Shown here in pieces: positions 20,074 to 28,408 of a stretch of DNA of 37,505 bases. The notes below the pieces were generated by a model. The model did no database searches. It was not told the origin of the DNA and saw nothing but the letters and a program-made list of their open reading frames with translations. This DNA is from a virus, in the IMG/VR virus record IMGVR_UViG_3300007504_000030, positions 1 through 37,505 of that record, one strand, 5' to 3'. Within the stretch, counting starts at the first letter, position 1, and each line of letters opens with the position of its first letter. The position numbers and the translations under genes are program-made.

Positions 20074-21177
20074 TTATCCACAATTAAGAGTTAGTAAATT
20101 AGGTGTCGGAGTTACTGCTACTTCACCGTGAGTTACAGTTAATTTAGGTTCTTGTGTACCATTATCAGCCGCTTTCCATCTTACAAGTATATATTGTCCG
20201 CTTCCTAACCCAGGGTCGCTATCTAAATAGTCATGTCCTTCCCACTGTCCAAGACGTGTTCTTCCTCCCGTGCCTTTTCCGATAAATCCTATACCTGTAG
20301 CATTAAACGGAAAAGGTGTATATGTACCAGTTGAAATACCTGATATATCTTCTCTATCACCACTATCAATCGCTTCCGTTGCACCTGCTTGGTCAAAATC
20401 ACCAGTCGCAAGAGTGTTATCATTTGCAGGACTTGACTGTGTTATTGTCACGAAATCGTTACCGTCATTTGCAAAACTAGAATCAGCACTTGAAAAATCT
20501 AAACTAAGAGTAGCCGCACTAATTGTTTCTCCTGAACCTATTGCTGATGTATCAAAGAGAATAAAACCTCTTACAATAAGAATATTACTACCAATCATTT
20601 CAATCTCACCTCTTTCTACTGTACTACCAGTACTAGTTCCAGTTCCACTTGCCGCATCATGAACAGTTGACCAAGTTGAAGAACCAGGATTATTTAAAAC
20701 TCTTCCATCAACAGGGTCATTTGCTCCTGTGGCAGGATAAAAATCAGTTATGGTATTTCCTATCTTACCTTTTTTAATTTTAGTATTTTCTTTTCCTACC
20801 AAAGTTACAGTGTGTGCAATAGAATCACGAGTAGCTTCTGCTAAATCTTCTTTTAGATTATCTACTACTGTTTCTCTACCTCTTTCATCTGTTTCAATTC
20901 TTGTAGTACCATCTAGCACTTGATAAAGTGGATTAATAATTCTAAATCTTTCTATCTCAACACTCCCATCTTCTCCAAAACCTAATTGTTTATTGCCTTT
21001 CCAAGCTTTTGCAAGAACTTGTACACCACCTTTAATAGCTTCTATGCTTTGAATATCAATTTTTATTCCGTACTTTTGACTGATGTATTCTCCACGAAAA
21101 TCTATCTTAGCAATTTCTCGCCCTTTAATATTAGCTATTTCTTTAGCATCTTTGTTTTTTAATAGATTTTTAATCAT
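20074..21177 (-). CDS. virion protein with carbohydrate-binding-like beta domain
   Basis: The 367-aa protein has a charged N-terminal region (1-120). A beta-rich part follows at about 140-350 with the line ILIVRGFILFDTSAIGSGET followed by ISAATLSL, which matches DNRLRE/CBM-like jelly-roll domains that decorate secreted and virion proteins. It ends with EPKLTVTHGEV, the usual last strand of such a domain. Placed among two paralogous fibre-like proteins, it probably forms part of a receptor-binding or decoration structure. Which host glycan it binds is unknown. Confidence 0.6.
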   Translation of the reverse strand: MIKNLLKNKDAKEIANIKGREIAKIDFRGEYISQKYGIKIDIQSIEAIKGGVQVLAKAWKGNKQLGFGEDGSVEIERFRIINPLYQVLDGTTRIETDERGRETVVDNLKEDLAEATRDSIAHTVTLVGKENTKIKKGKIGNTITDFYPATGANDPVDGRVLNNPGSSTWSTVHDAASGTGTSTGSTVERGEIEMIGSNILIVRGFILFDTSAIGSGETISAATLSLDFSSADSSFANDGNDFVTITQSSPANDNTLATGDFDQAGATEAIDSGDREDISGISTGTYTPFPFNATGIGFIGKGTGGRTRLGQWEGHDYLDSDPGLGSGQYILVRWKAADNGTQEPKLTVTHGEVAVTPTPNLLTLNCG

Positions 21178-21179
21178 TG

Positions 21180-22835
21180 TTAGACTTCTTTAGAGAATAG
21201 AGCTGTTACAGCATAGGTAGTGTTTGAATGGTCTGAAGCGTTATTATCTACCTGCCATGTAGCATCTGCGTGGTCTTGTGGAATTGTTGCTCCTCCTAAT
21301 GCTAAACCTGCTGTTGAATCTGCTGGAACTCTCAATGTTCCTTGAACTGTACCTGATGTTGTCTGTGTAATATCAAGTGTAATTGCTACATCTGACTCGT
21401 TAGCCGCCATTAGATACACCAAGTCATGGAATACACCACTAGATCCTGCAAGTAATGTCTTTGGACCCTCACTATCTGCTGTAACATAAGCTGTTTGAAG
21501 CAGATCTCTTACTTGTACTGGTCTTACAACTTGTCGTCCTGTATCGTCATAAGTTGCTGAAACCATGTCACCTGCCCCTACTGCTGTTGGGTTTGCTGTT
21601 CTAGCAATACCACCTACTTTAACTGGATTAGAACCAACATCTGCTGTATCTGAAGGAATTGGACCCTCTACTGCTGTAGAAGTCAAGCCACCTGATACTG
21701 TTACAGATCCGTCTACTGTGATTGAGTTTCCACCATCTTGAATATTTACTGCTGAACCACCTGATGCGTTATCAACAGTTACATTGTGTCCATCTGCGAG
21801 CTGATTTGCTGAAGTTGCTAAACCTATTGAATTAGCTGTAACATCTACATCTTGTGTCCCACTTGGTGTGGATGTAACTGTACCTGTAACTGGTACAGGG
21901 TTTGAACCTGAATATTGAACACCTGTTGAATCCACTAGTGACGCCGCTATTGAATTTGTCACACCTGTAACCGTTGTGACTGTTGTGACTGTATCAATCG
22001 TTCCTGAATTAACTACTGTTGATAACTCTGTACCACTAACTTGATTAATATCTAAGTGTGCGGCCCTAAGTTCTGCATCTGTTAATCCTGAACCACCTGT
22101 TTCTACAGACACTCTCATTCGGTTATCTGCATTAAATACACTATCCACAGCCGTTGAACCAAATGCATCATATACATTTACAGAAGCAACTGAATCTGTT
22201 GCTTGTGTAACTCTCAATGTATCCGAGTTTACAACACCTGTGTCAGTTTCTGCTATAAGTGTTGCAGAGAGATTACCTGTAATCTTCAAAGCTCCCTCTA
22301 CTTGATCTATAAGTGAAGATGCTGATGCTCTAATATCGCTAATCTTAACGATTTTAGAACCACCTGCACTTCCACCACCACTGATAGAAGTTATATTTTC
22401 TATTAAATTGACTGGATTTCCGTCTTTATCTCTAATCTGAACAGGTAACGGATTACCCAAATCTATACCCATGAGACTCACGAAACCTCTCACATTCATT
22501 TCATCGGGCATGATAACATCAGGCACTCTGATAGGTGGGACTGTTACGTGTGCCCTTGGTTCAGGCACTTTAATCTCTGGTATCTTTATTTCGGGAACTG
22601 TCACATGTGACGGTGCCCCCTCTACTGTGATTTGTGATAAAGCACTAAGTAGCTCTGTTTTATCTACATGTGCTGTCTCACGAATCTCTTTCAAGAATGG
22701 CTTAAACATTCTTGCCACTTCTGCGGCGACAGAAGATACAATATTTGAGCGGTCTCGCTTAAATTCATTGTTTATCATCTTCCCTCGTGCATTGTTGATA
22801 GCATTTTTTGCTATGTTTAAATCTTCGTTTGCCAT
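21180..22835 (-). CDS. fibre-like virion protein with VP-E/K repeat stalk
   Basis: In the 551-aa product residues 1-65 form a helical anchor, residues 70-112 a repeat of alternating Val/Ile with Pro (VTVPEIKIPEIKVPEPR), then MPDEM and a long Ser/Thr/Val-rich beta region with SGG and TV repeats. It shares the anchor, repeat and VIMPDEMNV boundary with the protein at 22875, so the two arose by duplication. The plan, anchor then beta-prism-like stalk then variable head, suggests a trimeric fibre or capsid decoration. No enzymatic pocket is visible. It starts after a short non-coding gap. Confidence 0.62.
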   Translation of the reverse strand: MANEDLNIAKNAINNARGKMINNEFKRDRSNIVSSVAAEVARMFKPFLKEIRETAHVDKTELLSALSQITVEGAPSHVTVPEIKIPEIKVPEPRAHVTVPPIRVPDVIMPDEMNVRGFVSLMGIDLGNPLPVQIRDKDGNPVNLIENITSISGGGSAGGSKIVKISDIRASASSLIDQVEGALKITGNLSATLIAETDTGVVNSDTLRVTQATDSVASVNVYDAFGSTAVDSVFNADNRMRVSVETGGSGLTDAELRAAHLDINQVSGTELSTVVNSGTIDTVTTVTTVTGVTNSIAASLVDSTGVQYSGSNPVPVTGTVTSTPSGTQDVDVTANSIGLATSANQLADGHNVTVDNASGGSAVNIQDGGNSITVDGSVTVSGGLTSTAVEGPIPSDTADVGSNPVKVGGIARTANPTAVGAGDMVSATYDDTGRQVVRPVQVRDLLQTAYVTADSEGPKTLLAGSSGVFHDLVYLMAANESDVAITLDITQTTSGTVQGTLRVPADSTAGLALGGATIPQDHADATWQVDNNASDHSNTTYAVTALFSKEV

Positions 22836-22874
22836 ATTACTTTTCTTATAATTAATTAATAATATCTAATAAAC

Positions 22875-24215
22875 TTAATCATCTACTAATACAAGGTCAA
22901 AACCTGCTGAAACATCTAAATTATTTGCAGAACCATTTGCTTGCATCTTTAAGATACCTGGTCCTTCAAATTTCTTATAAGGATTAAACTGATGACCTTT
23001 CCCATCACTTGTTCCAGATGTGATTTTACCAATCGTGTGTTTAATCACAAATCCAAGTAATTCTGCATCTGGTTCGGGATTATAGAGTAACGACCCATCT
23101 ATTGCCCCTGTAGCACCACCTGATTTATTAACAGAGTCATATAACTGTGTCATATAAGCAGATTGATTACTTGGTATTCCGTAAATAGCCATCTGTGTTT
23201 GACCTTGCTCTTCTTGTATTTGTGCTGTAACCGTATTGTCTGTTTCTGCTGTTGCGGTTATAGTTCCTACGTTTGGACCAGAAGCACCTTTTGTCAAAAC
23301 TTTCATTCTATGAATAATTACATACTGATTTTCTGTTGTTACTGTTGAAACAGTACCACCCATTACTATAGTTTCACTTATTTCTTTAGTATTCCAATCT
23401 TTTAATCCATAAACTTGAATAGTGCGAGCCCCTGTTCCACCAGAAGTATCGTTTACAGACCGAGAATGAATTATGTGTGTTCTCGCTTGTGTTGGTGCAA
23501 CCCATATAGGTTGAGAATCTGTTGAATTAGCCCCATCCCATATATCAGTATCAACACCATTATCTACATCTGTTGAGCGACCAAACTTATTAACACAAGA
23601 TACTTTTGTTACATTACCTCTTGCCGCTTCTAGTGCAAAATCTTGTGCTTCTTTATCTACAATCGCTTGTAAAGAGGAACGATTACTTCCACCACTTGTA
23701 CTATTTCCACCTAAACTCGCAGAATCACCTTTAGCATCAACAAGATGTACAGGTAGTGGTTTATCACCGCCTGTTACTTTCATCTCGTCAGGCATCACAA
23801 CTTCAGGTACTTCAACAATGGGTGCATCTGCTTTTTCTACATTCACAGTCACCTCTGGTTTAGGAACTGTGATTTTAGGTACTTTCACTTCAGGTACTTT
23901 AATTTCTGGTATATCTACCGTAACCTTAGCTTCAGGTACCTTTATTTGCGGTATTTTGACTTCTGGTACGTTTATTTCAGGTATTTTGATGTCTGATACC
24001 GTAACGTTTACTTCGGGTGGTTTAACGTCAACTTTCGGAACGGGAAGCTTTAATGAGCTAAGTGCATTTTTAAAGCCACTCACTATCGTCTCTGCAACAC
24101 CATCAAGCATGAAAGATAGTAAACCAGTCTTAATCTGGTCTTTCTCATCCATTTTCTTGTCACGAACCTTTTGCTTTAATTCGTTATTTATTCTGTTAAG
24201 GAACTCGTTTGCCAT
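22875..24215 (-). CDS. fibre-like virion protein with longer repeat stalk
   Basis: In this 446-aa protein residues 58-143 form a five-residue periodic stalk of the form Ile/Val-x-Val-Pro-Glu/Lys (VPEVKIPQIKVPEAK and others). The helical anchor comes first and the VVMPDEMKV boundary closes the stalk, as in its paralogue at 21180-22835. The following domain (about 165-446) is beta-rich with ARTIQVYGL, KVLTKGASGPNVGTITATAE and a closing LKMQANGSANNLDVSAGF, typical of receptor-facing virion heads. It starts one base past the portal stop. Receptor and exact virion position are unknown. Confidence 0.62.
   Translation of the reverse strand: MANEFLNRINNELKQKVRDKKMDEKDQIKTGLLSFMLDGVAETIVSGFKNALSSLKLPVPKVDVKPPEVNVTVSDIKIPEINVPEVKIPQIKVPEAKVTVDIPEIKVPEVKVPKITVPKPEVTVNVEKADAPIVEVPEVVMPDEMKVTGGDKPLPVHLVDAKGDSASLGGNSTSGGSNRSSLQAIVDKEAQDFALEAARGNVTKVSCVNKFGRSTDVDNGVDTDIWDGANSTDSQPIWVAPTQARTHIIHSRSVNDTSGGTGARTIQVYGLKDWNTKEISETIVMGGTVSTVTTENQYVIIHRMKVLTKGASGPNVGTITATAETDNTVTAQIQEEQGQTQMAIYGIPSNQSAYMTQLYDSVNKSGGATGAIDGSLLYNPEPDAELLGFVIKHTIGKITSGTSDGKGHQFNPYKKFEGPGILKMQANGSANNLDVSAGFDLVLVDD
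23787..24044 (-). repeat. degenerate tandem repeat coding a V-P-E/K stalk
   Basis: The DNA shows repeated ggtac-ttcacttc-like units of about 15 bases coding five-residue beta steps (IKVPE, VKVPK, ITVPK). Degeneracy at the third base shows the repeat is kept at protein level. Unit number differs from the paralogue, so slippage or unequal exchange can change stalk length. Confidence 0.6.
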
Positions 24216-24216
24216 A

Positions 24217-25980
24217 TCATGCCGCTAATTCGGTTAAACTATTCTGTATCTCACTAACAACACCTGTATCATCTGGCTGTTGCTGTGGACCTTCCCCTTG
24301 AGGTCCTAATATCTGTTGAACTGGCTGTCCTGTCTCTGCTTCCTCTACTTGTTTCAACTCTTCAGGTGACAAGTCTAAGACATCAAGCATACGTTTCTGT
24401 GCTATTTCTTTAAGTGCTTTATTGTCTGGGAACTGCTGAACAATAAAGGTGAACTTCTGAATCGTCTTAAATGATTCTTGTTCTTGCTCTGAAGATGAAA
24501 TTATTTGTGGCTCATATCCGTCTTTACTCTCCCAATCTGAAGCATATATCTTTTTAGAATATAACTTACCACTTCTACCTACTTTGTATAAAGTAAGCAC
24601 TTTTGGCTTATTAGCGTGCATTAACTTACCCCATTTCCACGCTACTTCATACCATGCCATTCTGTAGAACTTAGCCATTCCTACAGTTCTTTCTACTGAT
24701 TTTCCTACAAGTATCTCAATCTCTCCTAGTGTTTGACTACCAGATTCCCCCTCCCCTTTCTCTATTGCTGTTGCACCTGTACCTCTTTCTACAATATTTG
24801 TAAGAGCTTGAATTGCAGGCATTGTGTCATCAAGACCAGATACTTCTACTGGCTTTATAACTTTATTGATATCTTCTCCTGGTGGAGCAGGAAGCATAAC
24901 ACCAGGTCCAGGTGTGTAAGTTTGAGGTGTATAGTTCTGATTTGGTAGAAACCAGTGCATTTGAAAGTTCTTCAGAGTTCTATTCTCTACAAGCTGACTA
25001 AACCACACATTCATCACTTTATTAGGTGTTCTAACAAGATCAGCTACAGAATCAGCATAAATATCGTTAGTCTCTGGATCTTCAGCCCATACTACGAAAG
25101 GCCAGAAATCAACACCTATTAAGTCAACAAGTAAGTCATCAGAGAGTAATACATGATCGTCAGCATAGACCATTACATGTCGCTCCCATTCTTTTTTTTC
25201 TTCATTCCATATATTTGTGTAGTGTTCTGACAGATTAACAATCACATCACCTGAAGCAAATAGTTCTTCGTCAGTGTTTGTCATAGCTCTATGACTCTCA
25301 CCTGTTGCTTCTGTAGTTCCCATATCTCGCCATCTTGCTTGTCTTTCTCTCCATAAGATACGATTTTCATTGCTATTTACCATACCTGCTTCGGTAAGAG
25401 CCCATCTCTTTAGCTCATCTTTTCCCTCTTTTGTGTATCTATCGTCTACTAATATCTCTTCAATTCGTCTGAAGATGTTCTGATGAATCATAAATCTAGC
25501 AGTCTCAATATCGTTAGTATTCATCAATGGATCATAAACAATGTCATAAACATCCATGGTGTCTATATCAACACCATTCTCACCTATATTAAGCTTCTTA
25601 GTGCTTATTCCATAAAGTAAAACGTTCTTCTTGTCAAGTACATCTGTCAATTCAAGCTTATTCTCTCTAAAGTTAGCGTCCCACATCTCTTGATATAAGA
25701 TCTCTTTATTCTCATCACCACCTTGTTCTTTCCACTCTACATTAGGTGCATCATCAATCTTAGACAAAAGAGTCTTAATTGTCTCTTTCATCAATGGGAT
25801 ATTCACAGGTTGACGTTGTGTCAATCTGTTTGTTTTTACTCTATTACGATACAATTCATAGTTTTCGTTCCATTGTCTATGTCGTCTATGTTGTAGATCA
25901 TTAGCAGATGATTTCTCATCTCTAAGTTTCTGCATCATATCGTTTTCTTCTGTTGTTTCTTGTGGTGTAGGATTAGCCAT
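24217..25980 (-). CDS. portal protein (P22-like)
   Basis: The start at ATG 25980 (MANPTPQETTEEN) is chosen because the upstream in-frame codons lie in the terminator hairpin. The 587-aa product has the portal plan. A charged helical start (HRRHRQWNENYELYRNR) comes first, then IPLMKETIKTLLSKIDD and DVYDIVYDPLMNTND near residues 140-155. A wing domain with beta strands follows (VIVNLSEHYTNIWNEEKKEW), and a helical stem and crown with TNIVERGTGATAIEKGEGES. It ends with a Gln-rich barrel tail (QPVQQILGPQGEGPQQQ). It is shorter than P22 gp1 (725 aa). A dedicated promoter lies 70 bases upstream. Confidence 0.85.
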   Translation of the reverse strand: MANPTPQETTEENDMMQKLRDEKSSANDLQHRRHRQWNENYELYRNRVKTNRLTQRQPVNIPLMKETIKTLLSKIDDAPNVEWKEQGGDENKEILYQEMWDANFRENKLELTDVLDKKNVLLYGISTKKLNIGENGVDIDTMDVYDIVYDPLMNTNDIETARFMIHQNIFRRIEEILVDDRYTKEGKDELKRWALTEAGMVNSNENRILWRERQARWRDMGTTEATGESHRAMTNTDEELFASGDVIVNLSEHYTNIWNEEKKEWERHVMVYADDHVLLSDDLLVDLIGVDFWPFVVWAEDPETNDIYADSVADLVRTPNKVMNVWFSQLVENRTLKNFQMHWFLPNQNYTPQTYTPGPGVMLPAPPGEDINKVIKPVEVSGLDDTMPAIQALTNIVERGTGATAIEKGEGESGSQTLGEIEILVGKSVERTVGMAKFYRMAWYEVAWKWGKLMHANKPKVLTLYKVGRSGKLYSKKIYASDWESKDGYEPQIISSSEQEQESFKTIQKFTFIVQQFPDNKALKEIAQKRMLDVLDLSPEELKQVEEAETGQPVQQILGPQGEGPQQQPDDTGVVSEIQNSLTELAA

Positions 25981-25983
25981 ATA

Positions 25984-26019
25984 TATAAATAAAAGGCGAA
26001 GTTCAATGTGAACTCCGCC
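25984..26019 (-). terminator. intrinsic terminator between promoter and portal gene
   Basis: On the minus strand GGCGGAGTTCA pairs with TGAACTTCGCC (26009-26019 with 25995-26005, one G-U wobble) and is followed by TTTTATTT. It begins about 25 nt after the predicted start of the promoter at 26051-26080 and ends four bases before the portal start codon. Confidence 0.85.
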
Positions 26020-26050
26020 CATTTGTTAGGGTTAGGATATTATTAAATTA

Positions 26051-26080
26051 AGTGTACTACACACTAGGTTCTTTTGTCAA
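26051..26080 (-). promoter_or_regulatory. leftward late promoter (TTGACA-18-TACACT)
   Basis: Perfect TTGACA at 26075-26080, 18-base spacer, TACACT at 26051-26056. It lies in the last codons of the acetyltransferase gene, serves the portal unit, and is followed by CCTAACCCTAAC and the terminator, the same composite as at 19682-19774. Confidence 0.75.
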
Positions 26081-26410
26081 GAGCTTTGCTGGATTACCCA
26101 CAACTGTTGTGCATCTTTCTACATCTTTTGTAACAACTGCACCTGCTCCTATGACACAACCCTCTTTTAAAGTAACTCCTGGTAGTATTGTTGTGTTAGC
26201 ACCTATAACAACATTATCCTCTACTACTGTTGACATCCAGTGCTTACCTTTAGATGGTGGATGCTTATCGTTTGCAAAGCAAACATGAGGTCCTATAAAC
26301 ACATTATTCCCTATCAACACCCCATTAGGAATGAATACAAACTCTTGATAGTTCACATTCTCTCCCATTTTCACATCATCTCCTATGTATACAAACTGTC
26401 TCTTTTTCAT
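26057..26410 (-). CDS. hexapeptide-repeat sugar N-acetyltransferase
   Basis: The 117-aa protein is a left-handed beta-helix: isoleucine/valine hexads (VLIGNNVFIGPHV, VVIGANTTILPGV, CVIGAGAVVTKDV) with the catalytic-type His in FANDKHPPSK and the closing VVGNPAKLL. It is closest in plan to WlbB/WbpD-type acetyltransferases that acetylate a UDP-amino-uronic acid. It is separated from the surface-sugar cluster by the terminase genes, but would supply a missing step there. It overlaps the gene at 26407 by four bases. Confidence 0.82.
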   Translation of the reverse strand: MKKRQFVYIGDDVKMGENVNYQEFVFIPNGVLIGNNVFIGPHVCFANDKHPPSKGKHWMSTVVEDNVVIGANTTILPGVTLKEGCVIGAGAVVTKDVERCTTVVGNPAKLLTKEPSV

Positions 26411-26598
26411 TTTCGTCTCCTTCTAAAAGCCCAATAGTCTATTTGTACTCCTTGAAATATACCCTCTGAATCAAAGTGTAGCACAGCTTTGCCATTTTTC
26501 AAGTCTAACGCACCAGATCCGATTAAAGACGCTATGATCTCTTGATATTTGAGTGTATAACTCTCGTCTTTATCTGGTATGTCAACTTCTATTTTCAT
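26407..26598 (-). CDS. hypothetical 63-aa protein
   Basis: The small product starts MKIEVDIPDKDESY and ends with a basic block (YWAFRRRRK); a helix near residues 18-30 (QEIIASLIGSG) links two strand-like parts. It lies four bases into the terminase gene end and four bases into the acetyltransferase start (ATGA junctions), so it is translated in between. It is not recognised; a packaging accessory role is possible from position only. Confidence 0.68.
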   Translation of the reverse strand: MKIEVDIPDKDESYTLKYQEIIASLIGSGALDLKNGKAVLHFDSEGIFQGVQIDYWAFRRRRK

Positions 26599-28073
26599 AT
26601 TCCTAATTCTTCATAATAACCCTCTTGTGGTGCTGATTGTTGCTGTGACACAGTTGAAGTGGTTTCTTCTGCTATCTGTATCTGATAAGCTTCTGCATCA
26701 GCTACATCATCATGAGCTCCTTTAGGAAATCTGACAAGCTCTTCTTCTAAATCACTGCACATTCCCTCAATGTGATAGATAGTTCCTGAACTGTAGTATG
26801 GTATCAAACCTCTTATTCTCAACACTTTAGCTTGCTGTTCATGCTTCAGCACTACAACTGTGAAGAACACATTTCTTTGTCTCATCTCTACTTCAAGATA
26901 CGGCTTTATCACTTGCTCATAAACACCTTGTTCTATACCGACCTTTTCAAATCCATAGTCTTGATAGACTTTGAACATAAAATCAATTAAATCAGGTGCG
27001 TTCAGTCTTAGCTTCCATGCTATCAAGTTCCATTTATTCTCTCTATCAATGAAGTTCAGTACAGCACCTATGTTGTCTGATTTGTCTCTCATAGCAGAAG
27101 CAGGGTCAATCGTTAAGAACTTTCTTGTCTTTAGCTTAGACACTTCTTCAAGAGATCTCTTCTTGAACCATGCTGTCTTAAACTCTTGTGACTCTTCATC
27201 TACTGGATTCTGTTGATAAAGTGCTGACCACTTATATGGACCTAGTGCTTTCTTAGTTCTGTTCAACTGCTCTAGAGAGAACTTATCAGGCCATAGTGGG
27301 CTTCCCTCTTCTCTATTCGCTTCTTGTTTCTCTGCAACTGCTGTGAAGTTTATAAGCTCCCATTTGTCATAGTCAGTATCTCCATTAGCTTGTGATTCTT
27401 TCTCTTGTGCTAAGAGTCTACCTGATAAGTCTGCATCATGCCATCTAGTGTTGATAAGTATTATGGCCGCATTTCCCTCTTGACGAGTGTAGAACGTTGT
27501 AGAGTACCAATTCCATATATTATCTCTTATCACTTCTGACTCTGCTTCTTCATCATTCTTAAAAGGATCATCAATAATACCTATCTTAAATCCTTTACCA
27601 GTAATAGCACCACCTACTCCCACAGCTTCATAACCACCGTCTTTCTGTGTCATCCATGAAGCTTTAGCTTTCGTGTCTTGTCTTAGTCTGGTGTCAAATA
27701 TGTTCTGATATGATGAACTATTTATTATATCTCTTGTTCCTTGACCGAACTTAGTAGATAGATCTTGTGAGTATGTAGAGACAATGATAGGAAACTCTGG
27801 ACTCTTACCTAATACCCAAGCAGGAAACTTCTTTGTAGCTAACTCTGACTTACCATGACGAGGTGGCATAGTAATCATAATACGAGGACTTTCACCATTC
27901 TTTACTCTCTCGTATACACTTTGAAGAAGTTCAGCTATTTGGTCGTGAAACCATTGTGGGTCATAATTTACATCAGTTACTACACAGAAATCACGAAAGT
28001 CATCTCTAGCTACTCTCTCCGCTAGTAAGCTGTTCTCTTCTTCTGTTGTTAATGATTCGTTCAAGTTGTTCAT
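26595..28073 (-). CDS. terL: terminase large subunit
   Basis: This 492-aa protein is the motor ATPase and headful nuclease that drives DNA into the procapsid. Walker A is PPRHGKSE (70-77), Walker B IIDDP (166-170), motif III INTRWHDADLSGRL near 207-220. The C-terminal RNase H-like nuclease has Asp323 in LTIDPASA and the AHDDVADAEAYQ acidic pair near the end. Length is normal for phage large terminases. The reading frame overlaps the small subunit gene by 68 bases, so the two are tightly coupled. Confidence 0.95.
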   Translation of the reverse strand: MNNLNESLTTEEENSLLAERVARDDFRDFCVVTDVNYDPQWFHDQIAELLQSVYERVKNGESPRIMITMPPRHGKSELATKKFPAWVLGKSPEFPIIVSTYSQDLSTKFGQGTRDIINSSSYQNIFDTRLRQDTKAKASWMTQKDGGYEAVGVGGAITGKGFKIGIIDDPFKNDEEAESEVIRDNIWNWYSTTFYTRQEGNAAIILINTRWHDADLSGRLLAQEKESQANGDTDYDKWELINFTAVAEKQEANREEGSPLWPDKFSLEQLNRTKKALGPYKWSALYQQNPVDEESQEFKTAWFKKRSLEEVSKLKTRKFLTIDPASAMRDKSDNIGAVLNFIDRENKWNLIAWKLRLNAPDLIDFMFKVYQDYGFEKVGIEQGVYEQVIKPYLEVEMRQRNVFFTVVVLKHEQQAKVLRIRGLIPYYSSGTIYHIEGMCSDLEEELVRFPKGAHDDVADAEAYQIQIAEETTSTVSQQQSAPQEGYYEELGI

Positions 28074-28374
28074 CTGTTAATTGTATCTTATTAACCACCT
28101 TAGCTTCAATAAGTGGTGACTGATAAGGTTTACCGTCTAACATCTCAACTAAATGTTTCTTATTAGCAGGGTCATTAAGATATGAAGCTAGAAACTCATC
28201 AAAGTCTTCAGGGTTTGCTTTGAACATTTGTTTAATCCTGGTGACAGCAGAAAGAGTTCCTGCTTCCCTACCTTTAGGATTACCAGAAGTTCCTTTAGGC
28301 CACTGATATTTCTTCAAATGCTCTGCAGGATTTCTTCTCTGTTTTGGTTGTTCAATGGGTGTTTCTTCAATCAT
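28006..28374 (-). CDS. terS: terminase small subunit (DNA recognition)
   Basis: In this 122-aa protein the centre carries YQWPKGTSGNPKGREAG (residues 23-39), the signature of the phage family with a DUF5681-type domain usually annotated as small terminase. A helical region around residues 40-90 and a basic end (ERIINNRRREQ) would contact DNA. In P22-like phages the small subunit recognises the packaging site. The 18-base palindrome at 28382-28399 lies right in front of the start codon, and a large structured RNA precedes it. Confidence 0.75.
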   Translation of the reverse strand: MIEETPIEQPKQRRNPAEHLKKYQWPKGTSGNPKGREAGTLSAVTRIKQMFKANPEDFDEFLASYLNDPANKKHLVEMLDGKPYQSPLIEAKVVNKIQLTDEQLERIINNRRREQLTSGESS

Positions 28375-28381
28375 ATCTATA

Positions 28382-28399
28382 AGTTATCACATGATAACT
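28382..28399. promoter_or_regulatory. palindrome just upstream of the small terminase start
   Basis: AGTTATCA-CA-TGATAACT is an 18-base dyad ending eight bases before the start codon. In RNA it gives a six- to eight-pair hairpin next to the initiation site; as DNA it could be an operator or part of a packaging recognition site. No T-run, so not a terminator. Confidence 0.5.
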
Positions 28400-28408
28400 A
28401 ACAATGTC

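Noticed and set aside
19754-20087. Plus-strand 138-codon frame over 19671-20087
   Set aside because: Hydrophobic and Ser-rich reading of antisense DNA, crossing the promoter and terminator of the opposite strand.
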